64,000 nucleotides of DNA from PALSA-607 sp963737705 (lineage in GTDB: Bacteria > Actinomycetota > Actinomycetes > Acidothermales > Acidothermaceae). The DNA lies in the NCBI GenBank assembly GCA_963737705.1, contig CAVTTP010000003.1, forward strand, positions 450,147-514,146, written 5' to 3'. The notes below the pieces were generated by a model. It did not search any database. It worked only from the letters and a program-made list of their open reading frames with translations, and was not told the origin of the DNA. The position numbers and the translations under genes were made by a program. Shown one piece after another: positions 49,472 to 57,971 of this stretch (positions within the stretch are counted from its first letter, which is position 1; each line of letters opens with the position of its first letter).

Positions 49472-50089
49472 ATGGATCAGACGATCGACATAACTAGTGA
49501 TGCGACCGTTCCTACTCCAGTTCGTTTCGCTCTTGGTCAGGTCGCACCATCTTTCGCGCTTCCCGACACCAGCGGTACGGTCCGGTCGCTGTCAGTGGGG
49601 ACAGCCGCCAGCATCGTGGTCTTCACGAGTAACCACTGTCCGTTCGCCCTCGCGTGGCATGACCGCATTGTTGCCGTTATGAACGACTACCGCGCCGTCG
49701 GAGTCGAATCCCTCTTTATTAGCAGCAATGACGCGGAGCGCAGTCCCGATGATGGGCTTGCCGGAATGCGCCGGCGCGTGGCCGAAGGTGATTTCGGTGG
49801 CATTCCCTTTTTGCGCGACGAGTCGCAGGAAGTGGCCCGGAGCTTCGGTGCGACCAATACGCCAGACGTCTTCGTCTTGGACTCGACATTCATTCTCCGG
49901 TGGCGCGGCGCACCAGATTCGGACTGTGAAGATCCATCAGAGAACGCTCGTTCGCTTCGGATGGCACTCGATTCGGTTCTCGCTGGTCGGCAGCTGGCTG
50001 AGACGACGACGTTCGCCGTTGGCTGTCCCATCAAGTGGCGGGGGCTGGTCGATCCATTCGGTCCGCCGCCACCCCGATCAACAACTTAG
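49472..50089 (+). CDS. Thioredoxin-like (peroxiredoxin PRX_like1-type) protein with cysteines
   Basis: A 205-residue thioredoxin-fold protein. FTSNHCPFALAWHDRI (about 52-67) is the site region with the key Cys; DETQEVAR-like DESQEVARSFGATNTPDVFVLD follows (about 118-139), and the C-terminal GCPIKWRG (about 190-197) keeps the second conserved Cys. This matches the AhpC/TSA-related PRX_like1 group (CNHCP ... GCSIKW), with the first Cys of CNHCP replaced by Ser. It is the first gene of the island operon and has a Cys-less paralogue at 56393. Confidence 0.82.
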   Translation: MDQTIDITSDATVPTPVRFALGQVAPSFALPDTSGTVRSLSVGTAASIVVFTSNHCPFALAWHDRIVAVMNDYRAVGVESLFISSNDAERSPDDGLAGMRRRVAEGDFGGIPFLRDESQEVARSFGATNTPDVFVLDSTFILRWRGAPDSDCEDPSENARSLRMALDSVLAGRQLAETTTFAVGCPIKWRGLVDPFGPPPPRSTT

Positions 50090-50161
50090 GTTCCCTCAAA
50101 GTTTTAGTGCCGCTTTTTGTCGATGCTTGCTTCGATCCGTCATGTCGTCAAAGGAGACCGC

Positions 50162-51454
50162 ATGCATCCCATTCGTCGGGATTTCGAATCTTCACTCGTG
50201 CAGGATCGCCGTCGCGCTCGTTGGAAGATGCTGTCTGGCTGCGCTGGCCTCGCGTCGATGGCGCTAGTCGTCGCTGGTTGTTCGTCGTCCAGCAAGTCGG
50301 CTTCGAGCCAGACCATCAAGGTAGGTGTCGCCATCGGCGACACCGCGTCGCTCGCTTCAGCAGGCTTGTCCCTTAAGGGAGCGCCCAGCGCCGACGCGAC
50401 AAAGCTCATGTGGACCAGCGCGATTGACGCGGTCAATGCGAGCGACAAGCTGAAACTGACCCCGGACTTCCAGGTTTTCAATCTTGTGCAGCCGGGCGCT
50501 CCTCAGACCGCCTGCGCGCACTTTGTCCAAGACAGTAAGGACTTCGTTGTCCTGTCAGCCCAGTTTGTCAACGGCGGCGACCAGTGTGTCGCGCAGCGCG
50601 GCGGCATCATGATTCAGGCGGTTGCTGCGCCTCAGACGGCGTACGACCTGAAGACGGGAGCCGTGTATACGGCAGATTTGGAACCAAACCAAGCGGCGAC
50701 CGAGTTCGCCAATCATCTCGTAGCTACCGGTGAGCTCAAAGGGCAAAAGGTGGGGGTGCTCACCGACGCGTTAGGCGGAGACGCCGCACCGGTCAACAAC
50801 ACTCTCGTCCCTGCACTGAAGAAGGCCGGGATCGATGTCGTTCATGTCACTCAGTTGACGGCCGACCTCACCCAAGTAGCACAGCAGGTTCCGATTGAGG
50901 TCAACGCGATGCGCTCGGCTGGCGTGACGGATATCGTCGATGCGACTCCGGCGCCGAACCTGTTGCAGTTCCTGGGCGGGATGATGAAGCAGGGCTGGAC
51001 GTCCAAGTTCGTCACCAGTGATCTCAACGATTCCAATGACGAGATCTTCGCAGGGCTTTACCCGCCGTCGTTTAGCGGAAGTACAACACTGACAAGTCGC
51101 GTCTACGGCACGACACAAAGTGCCTCTGCTGCCACCTGCGCCGCGAACTACGCCAAGGCTGGCGGCCAGACCTACCCGGTCGGCTCGACGAACGCCAGCG
51201 AGGTTCTGTCGGCTTGTACGGTCGTCGACATGCTCGCCGCCGGCCTCAGGAAGACGAAAGGGGCACTAAACCTGAAGAACTTCGAGGCAGGCATGTCCGC
51301 GGTCGGATCACTCGATCTGCCCAACTACGGGCCAAGTTCGTTGAGCGTTAACTCACGATCGACGGCGGCAGCGGTGCGGGTAGAAACGTGGTCCAGCGGC
51401 GGATGGCAGGTCGTGGCGGGCCAGGACTGGATCAAAATCGCCGCCGGCAGCTGA
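50162..51454 (+). CDS. Branched-chain amino acid/amide-type ABC transporter substrate-binding lipoprotein
   Basis: A 430-residue periplasmic-binding-type lipoprotein. Signal and lipobox are clear: MLSGCAGLASMALVVAGC then SSSSKSAS. The mature part resembles type I LivJ-like binding proteins (IKVGVAIGDTASLASAGLSLKG at the start, LLQFLGGMMKQGWTSKFVTSD in the middle). ATG 50162 has AAGGAG about six bases upstream; the frame to 50117 is rejected. It is the binding component for the LivF-like and LivHMG proteins encoded next. The ligand is unknown and need not be an amino acid. Confidence 0.85.
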   Translation: MHPIRRDFESSLVQDRRRARWKMLSGCAGLASMALVVAGCSSSSKSASSQTIKVGVAIGDTASLASAGLSLKGAPSADATKLMWTSAIDAVNASDKLKLTPDFQVFNLVQPGAPQTACAHFVQDSKDFVVLSAQFVNGGDQCVAQRGGIMIQAVAAPQTAYDLKTGAVYTADLEPNQAATEFANHLVATGELKGQKVGVLTDALGGDAAPVNNTLVPALKKAGIDVVHVTQLTADLTQVAQQVPIEVNAMRSAGVTDIVDATPAPNLLQFLGGMMKQGWTSKFVTSDLNDSNDEIFAGLYPPSFSGSTTLTSRVYGTTQSASAATCAANYAKAGGQTYPVGSTNASEVLSACTVVDMLAAGLRKTKGALNLKNFEAGMSAVGSLDLPNYGPSSLSVNSRSTAAAVRVETWSSGGWQVVAGQDWIKIAAGS

Positions 51455-51474
51455 CACGGGTCGGGGTGATTCAG

Positions 51475-52224
51475 ATGGGAGCGCCAGCACCGCCCGCGGT
51501 CAGCGAACTGTGCGTGCGGGACGTCGATGTGCACTACGGCAATATCCAGGTGCTGTTCGGCGTCAGTTTGATTGTTCACGCCGGCGAGGTACTGGCACTC
51601 GTAGGAACGAACGGCGCCGGTAAGTCGACACTCCTTCGCGCCATCTGCGGCGTGGTCCCACTTTCAGCAGGCGAGATCACCTACGGAGGAGCAACGTTAC
51701 CGCCGCTTGGCAGCCGGTCGCGTGCGCGTGATGAGATCTCGTTGGTCTGTGGCGGGCGGGCAGTCTTCCGCGACCTCACCGTGGAGGACAACCTCAAAGC
51801 AGGCGGCTACCTCCTGCGCCGCGATCGCAACCTACTGAATGACCGCATCGGTGAGGTCCTAGCGCTCTTTCCTGCGCTGACTCCGCTTCTGGGGCGCAAA
51901 GCTGGGCTGCTGTCCGGCGGTGAGCAGCAAATGCTGGCGCTCGGCAAGGGACTGCTCGTGCACCCCCGGCTGCTCCTTATCGATGAGCTCTCGTTGGGGT
52001 TGGCACCCGTCGTCGTCGGTGAGCTTCTCGCAGCTGTGGACGTCCTTCGGGCTAACGGGATCAGCATGTTGATCGTCGAACAATCGCTAAATATTGCCCT
52101 TCACCTGTCCGATCGCGCTGTCTTCCTCGAGAAAGGAGCCGTCCGGTTCGAGGGCTCCTCTCATGAGATGCTCGAACGCGATGACATAGCCCGGGCCGTC
52201 TTCTTAGGCGCCTCCGCACGATGA
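51475..52224 (+). CDS. ABC transporter ATPase, LivF-like
   Basis: A 249-residue ATPase. Walker A GTNGAGKST (about 43-51), signature LSGGEQQMLALGKGLL (about 147-162), Walker B LLLIDELS (about 168-175) and the switch His region VEQSLNIALHLS (about 201-212) are present. In place of the family VPEGR segment the chain reads VCGGR. The start may be ATG 51475 or GTG 51466. The stop overlaps the ATG of the fused permease gene, so the two are coupled. It pairs with the ATPase domain at the end of that fusion to make the two-ATPase motor. Confidence 0.9.
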   Translation: MGAPAPPAVSELCVRDVDVHYGNIQVLFGVSLIVHAGEVLALVGTNGAGKSTLLRAICGVVPLSAGEITYGGATLPPLGSRSRARDEISLVCGGRAVFRDLTVEDNLKAGGYLLRRDRNLLNDRIGEVLALFPALTPLLGRKAGLLSGGEQQMLALGKGLLVHPRLLLIDELSLGLAPVVVGELLAAVDVLRANGISMLIVEQSLNIALHLSDRAVFLEKGAVRFEGSSHEMLERDDIARAVFLGASAR

Positions 52225-55094
52225 TCACCATCTTGGGCATCGAGCTTTCGCAAAGCGCAATCGCCGTCGGGATTATCACCGGTCTGGGCTACGCGTTGCT
52301 CGGCTGCGGAATTGTATTGGTCTACCGAGCCACGCGCGTTTTGAACTTTGCCCACGCGGGCATCGGGGCTTTCGCTGCCGCCGTCATGGCCAAGGTCGTC
52401 CTCGACGAGGCGATCCCGTTCTGGCTCGGATTCCTCGTTGCTCTCGTGGTCGGTGGACTGATCGCCGTTCTGTTCGACGTTTTCGTTGTCCGGCCTTTGG
52501 CCGAAAAGCCCCGCGTCGTTTTGCTTGTCGCCACGCTCGGGCTCTCGCAACTCATCTCAGCAGCCGCGAACCTGTTGCCACGAATGCGGCACGCCGGCAG
52601 CTTTCCGTCAGCGTGGAACGTGCGTGTCCACGCGTTCGGTACTGTCTTGGACGGCGCCGATCTCGCCATGCTGATCGCTGTCCCCGTCGTTGCAGCCATT
52701 CTCGCCGTCGTCCTCGGGCATACCAACTTTGGCTTGGCGCTACGTGCCTCCTCAGATAACTCGGAGGCGGCCAGACTGGCTGGAATCCCGGTTCGTCGGT
52801 TATCGACCATCGTGCTTGCCATTGCCGGAGTGCTTGCTGCCTTAACGCTCGTCCTGTACAACCCCGTGCGCGGTATCTCGGCGGGCGCGAGCGTGTCGAG
52901 CGAAGGTACCGCGCTCCTGCTCAGAGCTCTGATCGCCGCCATGGCCGGCGGGTTCTGGTCGCTGCCGAGGACGGCGGCCGCCGGTGTAGCCCTCGGGGCG
53001 GCCGAAGCGGTGATGTACGCCAACACAAGTTCGCCCGGCAACGTCGAACTGATGATGTTCATCGTCCTCGCCGTCGTCATGCTGTTGACCGCCGGCAAGT
53101 CCCATCTCGGTGGCGGATCCGCAGCCCTGTCGCCGGCGACAGCGCCGGTTTCTCGCCGGCTGCTGCGGAGCCGCTGGGCTCCTCGGCTCTCATGGACGTC
53201 CCGGTTGCTGGTTACCTGCGTGGCGGTGGCGGCGCCGTTGGTGATCTCTACAGCTGCGGGGCAGCTCACACTCGTCCAAATCGTCTGTTACGCCTTAGCG
53301 GCACTCTCGGTTTGCGTTGTCACAGGCTGGGCCGGGCAACTCTCGCTCACGCAATTCGGCTTCGTCGGCATTGGCGCGTTCCTGGCCGCGCGCCTGGTCG
53401 CGAGTGGATGGAACTTCTTCATCGCGCTGGCTGCCTGTGCCGTCGTAGGTGCCGCCCTTGCAGCGCTCTTGGGCATTCCTGCACTGCGCGCAAGAGGGAT
53501 GTACCTCGCAGTTCTCACCCTGGGCTTCGCGGATGCTGTCGAGGGTTGGCTGTTGCCCAGTGGCCTGCTCAACCCCCACCACTTGACACTTGTTTACCTT
53601 CCCCAGCCTCACGTGGGACCGATCGACCTCACCAACATGCGTAACTATTATTGGCTCTGCTTGGCCGTGCTCGGCGTCGTACTGGCCATCTTGACGGGCG
53701 TGCGAAACTCCGCCGCCGGCCGCGCGACCATTGCGGTGCGCGACAACCAGACCGCGGCTGAGACATTCACCATCTGGGGCGCGGTCGTCAAGCTTAAGGC
53801 GTTCGCGCTCGCGGGAAGCATCGCAGCAGTCGCGGGAGCTTTGCTCGGTGGCGGCCTCGGCGACTTTCAGTCAACACAGTTCACAGCCGACGTTTCCATT
53901 TCTCTGGTATTCATGGTCGTCATTGGTGGTATCTCGACGCTTAGCGGGCCAGTTCTTGCCGCCGTGGGATTGATCGGTGTGCCCGTTCTGCTCGGCACCT
54001 TCCTCAACTCGCTGTCAGCGCAGGTCCAAGACATCGAGTCGGTGCTGGGTGGGCTCGGCGTGCTGCTGGTCCTCCGCAAGCATCCTGCGGGAATCGGGCA
54101 GCAGCTGGTCGACACCAAAGTGAGATGGCTTGAGCGCCTCGCGATGTGGAGGAGTAGCGATCCCGCGCCAGCCGAGGTTCCACGATCCGTCGCTGCGGCG
54201 CAGGTGGATCCCCGGCGAGCGACTCGGGCTGTCGGCCAGCCCACACAGCCGGTCTTGTCCGTGGTCGGCGTGACCGTTCGGTTCGGGGGCATCGTGGCTA
54301 ATCGCGATGTCTCATTACAGGTCGGCAGAGGCGAGATCCTCGGGTTGATCGGCGCAAACGGTGCCGGAAAGTCAACGCTGATGAACGCCATCAGCGGACT
54401 CGTCGTGGCGCAGTCGGGCCGCATCGACATTGCCGGGTGCGATAGCTCACGGCTGCCCGCGCGAAAGCGGGCCGCGCTGGGGCTAGCGCGCAGCTTCCAG
54501 GGTGCTGAGCTATTTGCCGGCCTAAGCGTCAGCGAGACTGTGGCAACCGCGGTTGAATCGGGGAAACGTGTATCCACCCTCGGTGCCATCTGCCGTCTGC
54601 CCTCGACGAAGCGTCGAGATGACCGGCACCGCGAAGAGGCCGACCAGCTAGCCCAAGCCGTGGGCTTGGAACAGTGGCTTGACTACTTGACGTCGGACCT
54701 CTCGACCGGCGTACGCCGGATGGTGGAGATCGCGTGCGTGCTCGCCCGTCAGCCGCGACTCATCCTCCTTGATGAGCCCACGGCGGGAGTGGCACAGCGG
54801 GAGATCGAACAGTTCGCCGCGGTCATTCGTGACCTCCGAGACTCCACGGGAGCCGGCATCATCCTGATCGAGCACGACCTTCCGCTCGTCATGGCGGTGT
54901 GTGACCGGGTCATCGTGCTGGCCGCCGGCAGCGTGATCGCCGACGGTCCACCCGAGCAGGTGCGTCAAAATCCGGCCGTGATCGCCACCTACCTGGGCGC
55001 AGATGAACGTGCGGTCAACCGAAGCAGCCATGGCTCAACGCATCGCGGCACCAGCCGCGCCAACCAAGGAACCCAAGCCCATGAATCTGTCTAG
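52221..55094 (+). CDS. LivH-LivM-LivG fusion: two permeases and an ATPase in one chain
   Basis: A 957-residue triple fusion. Residues about 1-300 are a LivH-like permease (GIITGLGYALLGCGIVLVYR, VLNFAHAGIGAFAA; RASSDNSEAARLAGI). About 330-630 are a LivM-like permease (GWAGQLSLTQFGFVGIGAFLA, AVRDNQTAAETF). About 678-930 are a LivG-like ATPase: Walker A GANGAGKST (about 711), signature LSTGVRRMVEIACVLA and Walker B LILLDEPTAG. Normally three genes encode these. It starts ATGA-coupled to the LivF-like ATPase. The intact motifs argue for a functional fusion rather than an annotation artefact, because the frame is continuous across all three. Confidence 0.88.
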   Translation: MITILGIELSQSAIAVGIITGLGYALLGCGIVLVYRATRVLNFAHAGIGAFAAAVMAKVVLDEAIPFWLGFLVALVVGGLIAVLFDVFVVRPLAEKPRVVLLVATLGLSQLISAAANLLPRMRHAGSFPSAWNVRVHAFGTVLDGADLAMLIAVPVVAAILAVVLGHTNFGLALRASSDNSEAARLAGIPVRRLSTIVLAIAGVLAALTLVLYNPVRGISAGASVSSEGTALLLRALIAAMAGGFWSLPRTAAAGVALGAAEAVMYANTSSPGNVELMMFIVLAVVMLLTAGKSHLGGGSAALSPATAPVSRRLLRSRWAPRLSWTSRLLVTCVAVAAPLVISTAAGQLTLVQIVCYALAALSVCVVTGWAGQLSLTQFGFVGIGAFLAARLVASGWNFFIALAACAVVGAALAALLGIPALRARGMYLAVLTLGFADAVEGWLLPSGLLNPHHLTLVYLPQPHVGPIDLTNMRNYYWLCLAVLGVVLAILTGVRNSAAGRATIAVRDNQTAAETFTIWGAVVKLKAFALAGSIAAVAGALLGGGLGDFQSTQFTADVSISLVFMVVIGGISTLSGPVLAAVGLIGVPVLLGTFLNSLSAQVQDIESVLGGLGVLLVLRKHPAGIGQQLVDTKVRWLERLAMWRSSDPAPAEVPRSVAAAQVDPRRATRAVGQPTQPVLSVVGVTVRFGGIVANRDVSLQVGRGEILGLIGANGAGKSTLMNAISGLVVAQSGRIDIAGCDSSRLPARKRAALGLARSFQGAELFAGLSVSETVATAVESGKRVSTLGAICRLPSTKRRDDRHREEADQLAQAVGLEQWLDYLTSDLSTGVRRMVEIACVLARQPRLILLDEPTAGVAQREIEQFAAVIRDLRDSTGAGIILIEHDLPLVMAVCDRVIVLAAGSVIADGPPEQVRQNPAVIATYLGADERAVNRSSHGSTHRGTSRANQGTQAHESV

Positions 55095-55620
55095 CGACCG
55101 CACCGAGGAACCAGGTTCGGATCGACCTGCCGTGACTGGACTCGCCAATATCGTCGTACATGTCCGCGACGTCGAGGCTTCAACGGCTTTCTATCGCGAT
55201 CTACTGGGGTTCGAGGTCATGTTCGATTCGGGCTGGACCACGAATCCCGACATGCTGGCATTGAGTGGAACCGCACCAGGCACTCGCATGCGACTTTCGC
55301 GCCTTGGTATATCAGGAACGCCTGACGGGATCACCCTGTGCGCGTTTGAGGGTTTCGGCGAGACTGTTCCGTCGCCGTTCGAGCAGTCAGGTACGGTGCA
55401 TTTCGGCGTCGTCGTGGCCGATCTTAGGAACCATCTGGAGAGATTAGCTTCGCGCGGAGTGACCGTGCTCGGCCCGCCAACCGAGCTCGGTCCACCAGAT
55501 CGACGCTCGTTACTTGCTCTAGTGCGCGACCCCGACGGGGTCGTCGTCGAGCTAGTCCAACACGGCGTCGGAGCTCCTCGGCCTCACGAAGCGTCCCCTG
55601 CTCGGGGGGCGTCCGCATGA
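55081..55620 (+). CDS. VOC (glyoxalase/dioxygenase superfamily) protein
   Basis: A 179-residue protein with one pair of VOC modules: GLANIVVHVRDVEASTAFYRDLLGFEVMFD (about 20-49, in pieces) and VHFGVVVADLRNHLERLASRGVTVLGPP...VRDPDGVVVELVQ (about 103-161). The His at the start of the first strand is in VVHVRD, the Glu in VVVELVQ; both are usual metal ligands. It could be a dioxygenase, isomerase or binding protein. It overlaps the end of the permease fusion by 14 bases and is ATGA-coupled to the SDR. Start ATG 55081 or in-frame ATG 55030. Confidence 0.82.
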   Translation: MNLSSDRTEEPGSDRPAVTGLANIVVHVRDVEASTAFYRDLLGFEVMFDSGWTTNPDMLALSGTAPGTRMRLSRLGISGTPDGITLCAFEGFGETVPSPFEQSGTVHFGVVVADLRNHLERLASRGVTVLGPPTELGPPDRRSLLALVRDPDGVVVELVQHGVGAPRPHEASPARGASA

Positions 55621-56366
55621 ACTGTGGTGTTGAGGGAAGAGTCGCGTTTATCAGCGGTGCCTCGAAAGGGATCGGGCAGGCAACTGCGCTTGCTTTCGCG
55701 GCCGAGGGCGCGCGCGTCATTGTGGGCTATCGCGTCGATGCCGACGCGGCTGCCAATGTGGTTGAGTCGGTGGTGAATGCTGGCGGTGAGGCGTGGGCTG
55801 TTCAACTCGACCTTCTTGACGACGTCTCCATTGACGAGGCCGCACAGCGGGCGCTCGCCCAGTGGGGCCGGATCGACATCGTGGTTGGAAATGCCGGGCC
55901 TATGCCAATCCCTGGTCCCTTTGCCGATCAGGTCACCGGCCAATGGGCGGCTGCGCTGCGAGGGCAGCTGGAAGGGCCAGGCCGTCTCATCCAGCGGCTG
56001 ATACCCCCGATGGTTGATCAGAAATGGGGCCGCGTCGTCAGCGTCTCGACGGTCCATGCGGCCACCGGCTGGCCCGGCGTCGTCGCACACACAGCGGCAA
56101 AGTCTGGCTTGCACGGCCTGACAAAATCGCTAGCCAAGGAACTCGGGCCTCACGGGGTGCTCGTCAACCTGGTCATGCCTGGTCTGACTCTGACGGATAA
56201 TGTACGCACCCGCTTCGGCCCGGATCACATCGAACGCGCCGAGGCGTCGATCCCCACCGGGCATGTGTCGACCCCTACTGACGTCGCTCGGCTGATTCTG
56301 TTCCTCGGCTCCGGTGCGAACGGAAATATCACCGGCGAACTCGTCCGCAGTGCCGGCGGCCTCTAA
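55617..56366 (+). CDS. SDR-fold protein lacking the usual catalytic tyrosine
   Basis: A 249-residue SDR with an intact cofactor motif SGASKGIGQATA (about 14-25) and NAG motif (GNAGPMP, about 91-97). In the YxxxK position it reads AHTAAKSGLHGL: the Lys is kept but the Tyr is replaced by His. Ser is present in SVSTVHAATG. Loss of Tyr is known in 2,4-dienoyl-CoA reductase-like SDRs, so it may be an enoyl-type reductase or a non-catalytic member. It is ATGA-coupled to the VOC gene, so both likely act in the same pathway. Confidence 0.83.
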   Translation: MNCGVEGRVAFISGASKGIGQATALAFAAEGARVIVGYRVDADAAANVVESVVNAGGEAWAVQLDLLDDVSIDEAAQRALAQWGRIDIVVGNAGPMPIPGPFADQVTGQWAAALRGQLEGPGRLIQRLIPPMVDQKWGRVVSVSTVHAATGWPGVVAHTAAKSGLHGLTKSLAKELGPHGVLVNLVMPGLTLTDNVRTRFGPDHIERAEASIPTGHVSTPTDVARLILFLGSGANGNITGELVRSAGGL

Positions 56367-56392
56367 TCCTTGACCCAACCCTGGGAGCGCTG

Positions 56393-56941
56393 ATGCCCAG
56401 CACCACCGCCGATTTCGATTTCGTTCTCCTTGACACCGAGAACGTCCCGCACCGTCCCCACGGTGACGTCGCTACCGTCGTCATTTTCGTCAGCAATAGG
56501 TCACCGGATTGGTTGGCCTGGCAGGAGCGCGTCGTGGCAATTGCTGCGGACTACCAAGAGAAGGGAGTCTCGTTCATCGCGATCAACACGCCAATATCCT
56601 TTCCGACGCGCGTGAGCGGCCTGCGATTCCCGACGGATGACTTGGACGGAATGCGATCCGTTCTGCGGGCACGGGACTGGGGCCCGATCGCCTATGTGCT
56701 GGATCCAGGGCAAGCCACAGCCCGTCGATACGGTGCCGTGGTGGCGCCCGACGTGTTCGTCCTCGACGGCTCGTTGAACCTTTGCTACCGCGGATCGATT
56801 GGGGAACATTACGAGGAAAAGAGCGACGACGGGATCTGGCTTCGAGCAGCACTCGACGCCCTTCTGGATGGGCGTAAGCCGACAAATCCGGGCGGCCATT
56901 CCGTCGGAGTGCCGATCAAGTGGTTGCCGTTGGCTCCCTGA
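56393..56941 (+). CDS. Thioredoxin-like paralogue without the conserved cysteines
   Basis: A 182-residue paralogue of the 49472 product. The site region reads FVSNRSPDWLAWQERVV, where the first gene has FTSNHCPFALAWHDRIV, so the Cys is replaced by Ser; the C-terminal box reads GVPIKWLP instead of GCPIKWRG, so the second Cys is also gone. The middle AVVAPDVFVLDGSLNLCYRG aligns with TNTPDVFVLDSTFILRWRG. The fold should remain but thiol chemistry cannot. It may be a binding or regulatory partner of the Cys-containing copy. Confidence 0.8.
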   Translation: MPSTTADFDFVLLDTENVPHRPHGDVATVVIFVSNRSPDWLAWQERVVAIAADYQEKGVSFIAINTPISFPTRVSGLRFPTDDLDGMRSVLRARDWGPIAYVLDPGQATARRYGAVVAPDVFVLDGSLNLCYRGSIGEHYEEKSDDGIWLRAALDALLDGRKPTNPGGHSVGVPIKWLPLAP

Positions 56942-56966
56942 TGCCGTCTCGCTTAGGGTCGGTGCC

Positions 56967-57587
56967 ATGAGACGGGATGCGCAACGAAACGAGACCGCCA
57001 TCCTGCTTCACGCCGGGCGGCTGATGGCGCTCGATCCGAACGTCTCAATGCTGACCATCGCTCGCAGTGCTGGGGTGTCGAGGGCCACGTTGTACGCCCG
57101 CTATCCCGACCGTGAGGCGTTGGCACAGGCGACCCTTGAAGCCGCGTTCACCGAACTCAAGGCCGCGTTCGCCAGGTTGGCTGATGACGCTAGGCGACCA
57201 ATCGAGGCCTTGCGCACCTTGATCGTCGAACTGGCCGTGAATGCCCACCATTACCCGATGATCGTGGGGGCAATAGGACAGAACATCGACGATCGGGATG
57301 TACAGTCAACGATTCGCGCTTTGCGCGACTTGGTCGCGCGAGGCCAGGCCGATGGTGAACTTCGCAACGATGTGCCGACAGACCTTGTGCTCGACGTCAT
57401 CATGGGATCGCTTGCTCAAGTCGGGCGGCGCCAGGACGCCGCACAGGCAGATGACGCTGGGAACGCTCTCGCGAACCTGCTACTCGAGGGTATCGCTGCA
57501 CCACACAGTGTTTCGGTGACCAAGCCGAAATCGGCAACATCCAGAGCAGCGTCATCCCGCTCCCGTCAGAGGCTAGCGCGGCGGTAG
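56967..57587 (+). CDS. TetR-family regulator of the island
   Basis: A 206-residue regulator. HTH: VSMLTIARSAGVSRATLYARYPDREAL (about 27-53, in pieces), with the LYARYPDRE signature of the family. The C-terminal region is helical and ends in a basic, disordered tail (KPKSATSRAASSRSRQR). ATG 56967 lies eight bases after a -10-like TAGGGT (56954-56959), so it may have its own leaderless promoter in addition to the operon. Candidate operators stand at 49406 and 57958. It converges with the next gene, overlapping by 15 bases. Confidence 0.87.
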   Translation: MRRDAQRNETAILLHAGRLMALDPNVSMLTIARSAGVSRATLYARYPDREALAQATLEAAFTELKAAFARLADDARRPIEALRTLIVELAVNAHHYPMIVGAIGQNIDDRDVQSTIRALRDLVARGQADGELRNDVPTDLVLDVIMGSLAQVGRRQDAAQADDAGNALANLLLEGIAAPHSVSVTKPKSATSRAASSRSRQRLARR

Positions 57588-57911
57588 GACCGCCTTACGC
57601 AACGCGCGCCGCAGATCGTCGGGATCGGGTAGTGGTGTTGGGCGGCCGTCGCGTCGGCGATAAAGCCGACAGGCCAGCGCCGGTGGCTGATCGGTAGGCA
57701 CGACGTCTTGTCCATCAAGCCGGATAGTTGGCGACCCCGGGAAGCCGGCCGATACAGCCTCTTCATACGTCGTGACGACCGTGATGTCGACGGACGCCGG
57801 ATCCAATCCCGCCTCTGCCATCTCGATCGACAGCCGCTGGAGTGCTTTGACGTGTGAAGGACAGTCAGTCCAGTACAGGAACTCGACATGGGGAACGTGA
57901 CCGGCGACCAT
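57573..57911 (-). CDS. Small thioredoxin-fold protein with one CxxH-type cysteine
   Basis: A 112-residue protein: VEFLYWTDCPSHVKALQRLSIEM (about 9-31 in pieces) gives the first strand and the CPSH site, then VTTYEEAVSAGFPGSPTIRLDG carries the cis-Pro loop (GSPT). It resembles the DsbA/glutaredoxin-like small proteins often annotated as thioredoxin or alkylmercury lyase-like. Single Cys, so not a disulfide exchanger by itself. ATG 57911 has GGAGG five bases upstream. A TetR-type half operator lies in its promoter region. Confidence 0.75.
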   Translation of the reverse strand: MVAGHVPHVEFLYWTDCPSHVKALQRLSIEMAEAGLDPASVDITVVTTYEEAVSAGFPGSPTIRLDGQDVVPTDQPPALACRLYRRRDGRPTPLPDPDDLRRALRKAVLPPR

Positions 57912-57957
57912 TCCTGCCTCCGTTGCGTACCGAGACGCCGCGCTACCGATGTAAGTC

Positions 57958-57971
57958 AGACACGGTTGTCA
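57958..57971. promoter_or_regulatory. Second candidate TetR operator, right end of island
   Basis: AGACAC-GG-TTGTCA matches the 49406 palindrome at ten of its twelve arm positions. It overlaps a minus-strand TTGACA (complement of 57967-57972) upstream of the small thioredoxin-fold gene, so binding would block that promoter. Confidence 0.45.
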
